Assembly: GCA_027012915.1 (NCBI GenBank)
Contig: JALUYN010000573.1
Location: forward strand, 1-8,057
From: Cellvibrionaceae bacterium
GTDB taxonomy: Bacteria > Pseudomonadota > Gammaproteobacteria > Pseudomonadales > Cellvibrionaceae
Length of the DNA: 8,057 nucleotides
Reading direction: 5' to 3'
In this document: positions 6,909 to 8,057 of the stretch, in pieces
Numbering within the stretch: position 1 is the stretch's first letter
Layout: every line of letters starts with the position of its first letter
Made by a program: the position numbers and the translations under genes
The notes under the pieces: generated by a model
What the model was told of the DNA's origin: nothing
What the model saw: the letters and a program-made list of their open reading frames with translations, nothing else
Database searches by the model: none

Positions 6909-7979
6909 TCATTGCACCACCATCCGCGCACGTTGCTGCAACAGCAGAGAAATAAAGAAGGGCGCGCCCAAAAGCGCGGTAACGATACCAATAGGAATGA
7001 CTTCCGGAGAGAACACCAGCCGCGACACGCTGTCTGCCAATACCAACAGGCTGGCGCCCATTAACGCCGAGGCCGGCATCAACGAGCGGTGATCTGGACC
7101 AATCATAAGGCGTATCAGGTGCGGAACCACCAGCCCCACAAACCCGATAATGCCGGACACGGACACCGCAACGCCCACCCCCAACGCACACCAGACTATC
7201 AACTGCCATTTCAGCCGCTCCACGGGTACGCCAAGATGCCGGGCTTCGGATTCCCCCAATAGCAGCGCATTTAATTCGCGGCTATAGCGCGGCAATACCA
7301 CCAGCACTAGTAGCAACAGAGATCCGCTGAGCATAACCTGACGCCAGCTGATGCCATCGAGGCTGCCCATGCGCCACAGGGTAATCTGACGCAGTGCCAA
7401 ATCGTCGGCGACAAAACTCAGAATATTACTTAATGCCGCCGACAGTGCCGTAATAGCAATGCCCGCCAGCAACATGGTAGCTACCGAAGTGCCGTGAGAA
7501 GAGCTTCCCAACCGATAGACAATCCAGGAAGCGATAAAGCCACCAAGGCAGGCCAGACCCGACACCAGATAACTACTGAACCAGTGGGCGTAATCTCCAA
7601 ACCAGGCTGCGACGCTGGCCAGCAATGTGCCACCTAATACAATGGCTATTGAAGCACCCAGGGCCGCACCACTAGAAACCCCAATCAACGAAGGATCCGC
7701 CAGCGGATTGCGAAATAACCCCTGCATGGCTGAGCCACACAGAGCCAGAGTTGCACCCACCAATGCGGCCAGCACCACCCTTGGCCAACGGATCGACCAA
7801 AGCACCAGATGCTGTTGTGGGTCGATGGCGGCAATGGGAATCCCGAGAGCGTCGATCATTACATAGAGGCTCTGCTGCCAGGGAATATCCAACACGCCAG
7901 TGCTTGCCGACAGCACCATGCTGATGGGTAACAGGCCCATCAGAAACAGAATCAATAATCGTGCGCGTGAGTGTTGCAT
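6909..7979 (-). CDS. btuC: FecCD-family ABC transporter permease, BtuC/HmuU type
   Basis: Membrane channel subunit that would form a dimer with two copies of the adjacent ATPase and accept corrinoids from BtuF. The 356-aa protein is somewhat longer than E. coli BtuC (326) and nearer to HmuU-type permeases. A first helix lies near 8-26. Then come the FecCD landmarks RWPRVVLAALVGATLAL (64-80), GSAMQGLFRNPLADPSLIG (82-100), SSGAALGAS (102-110), TMLLAGIAI (168-176), the cytoplasmic coupling segment LGESEARHLGV (241-251), SGIIGFVGLVVPHLIR (275-290), and GIVTALLGAPFF (331-342). About ten hydrophobic helices are expected. The ATG at 7979 follows the preceding stop by 7 nt; its ribosome-binding site is poor, which suggests coupling to the upstream gene. 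Family membership is certain. Corrinoid rather than haem or siderophore specificity is inferred from the neighbouring B12 genes. Confidence 0.92.
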   Translation of the reverse strand: MQHSRARLLILFLMGLLPISMVLSASTGVLDIPWQQSLYVMIDALGIPIAAIDPQQHLVLWSIRWPRVVLAALVGATLALCGSAMQGLFRNPLADPSLIGVSSGAALGASIAIVLGGTLLASVAAWFGDYAHWFSSYLVSGLACLGGFIASWIVYRLGSSSHGTSVATMLLAGIAITALSAALSNILSFVADDLALRQITLWRMGSLDGISWRQVMLSGSLLLLVLVVLPRYSRELNALLLGESEARHLGVPVERLKWQLIVWCALGVGVAVSVSGIIGFVGLVVPHLIRLMIGPDHRSLMPASALMGASLLVLADSVSRLVFSPEVIPIGIVTALLGAPFFISLLLQQRARMVVQ

Positions 7980-7986
7980 GGTGTGT

Positions 7987-8057
7987 CTAGTGGGATTCCT
8001 GGAAGCTGGATTTCAGTACTTGGTCTTCAGCAGTTGAGTCGCTCAACAGCGCAATGA
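7987..8057 (-). CDS. C-terminal end of an unidentified upstream gene (partial)
   Basis: One minus-strand frame is open from the right edge to a TAG at 7987-7989 and gives 22 residues ending in DQVLKSSFQESH. The other two minus-strand frames hit stop codons within the segment. The tight 7-nt spacing to the permease start supports a real coding end and coupled translation. The tail is polar and does not end in the aromatic residue typical of an outer-membrane TonB-dependent receptor, so a BtuB C terminus is not supported. No family can be named from so few residues. Confidence 0.5.
   Translation of the reverse strand, partial: IALLSDSTAEDQVLKSSFQESH

Noticed and set aside
1..8057. CRISPR array, tRNA, rRNA, insertion sequence or prophage genes
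   Set aside because: Coding sequence fills nearly the whole window and no spaced direct repeats, structured RNA genes, transposase or integrase motifs were found on either strand.

Overview
The window holds one tightly packed operon-like block, entirely on the minus strand, for uptake of cobalamin (vitamin B12) or its precursors and for the late steps of B12 assembly. In transcription order (right to left) it reads: 3' tail of an unidentified gene, btuC-type permease, btuD-type ATPase, a 116-bp intergenic gap carrying an inverted repeat, cobU, cobT, cobC (alpha-ribazole phosphatase), cobS, cbiB, L-threonine-phosphate decarboxylase (cobD in Salmonella naming), and btuF, whose 3' end lies beyond the left edge. 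Apart from the repeat-bearing gap, genes are separated by at most 29 nt or overlap by 1-17 nt, so translational coupling and one polycistronic mRNA are likely. No promoter, cobalamin riboswitch, terminator, tRNA or rRNA is visible; the operon start should lie to the right of the window.

The genes fit one pathway. BtuC2D2 with the periplasmic BtuF would import corrinoids across the inner membrane. The decarboxylase makes (R)-1-aminopropan-2-ol O-2-phosphate, and CbiB joins it to adenosylcobyric acid. CobU phosphorylates and guanylylates the resulting adenosylcobinamide (phosphate). CobT makes alpha-ribazole 5'-phosphate from a lower-ligand base such as 5,6-dimethylbenzimidazole. CobS joins the two halves, and CobC removes the phosphate. 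No corrin-ring genes, corrinoid adenosyltransferase or CbiZ amidohydrolase lie in the window, so on its own it supports salvage and nucleotide-loop assembly, not de novo ring synthesis.

The organism looks like a gammaproteobacterium. The reasons are the Gram-negative Btu system with a signal-peptide-bearing periplasmic binding protein, protein sequences of proteobacterial type, moderate GC content (mid-50s percent by eye, not computed), and a REP/REPIN-like GTAGGTTGG...CCAACCTAC repeat. A marine or free-living lineage is possible but cannot be shown from this sequence.

Nothing here amounts to a new biological system. The points worth a second look are the ABC transporter split across both ends of the operon, its HmuUV (haem-type) sequence character in a B12 context, the REPIN-like element beside the cobU start, the uncertain start of the decarboxylase gene, and the unidentified gene entering from the right edge.
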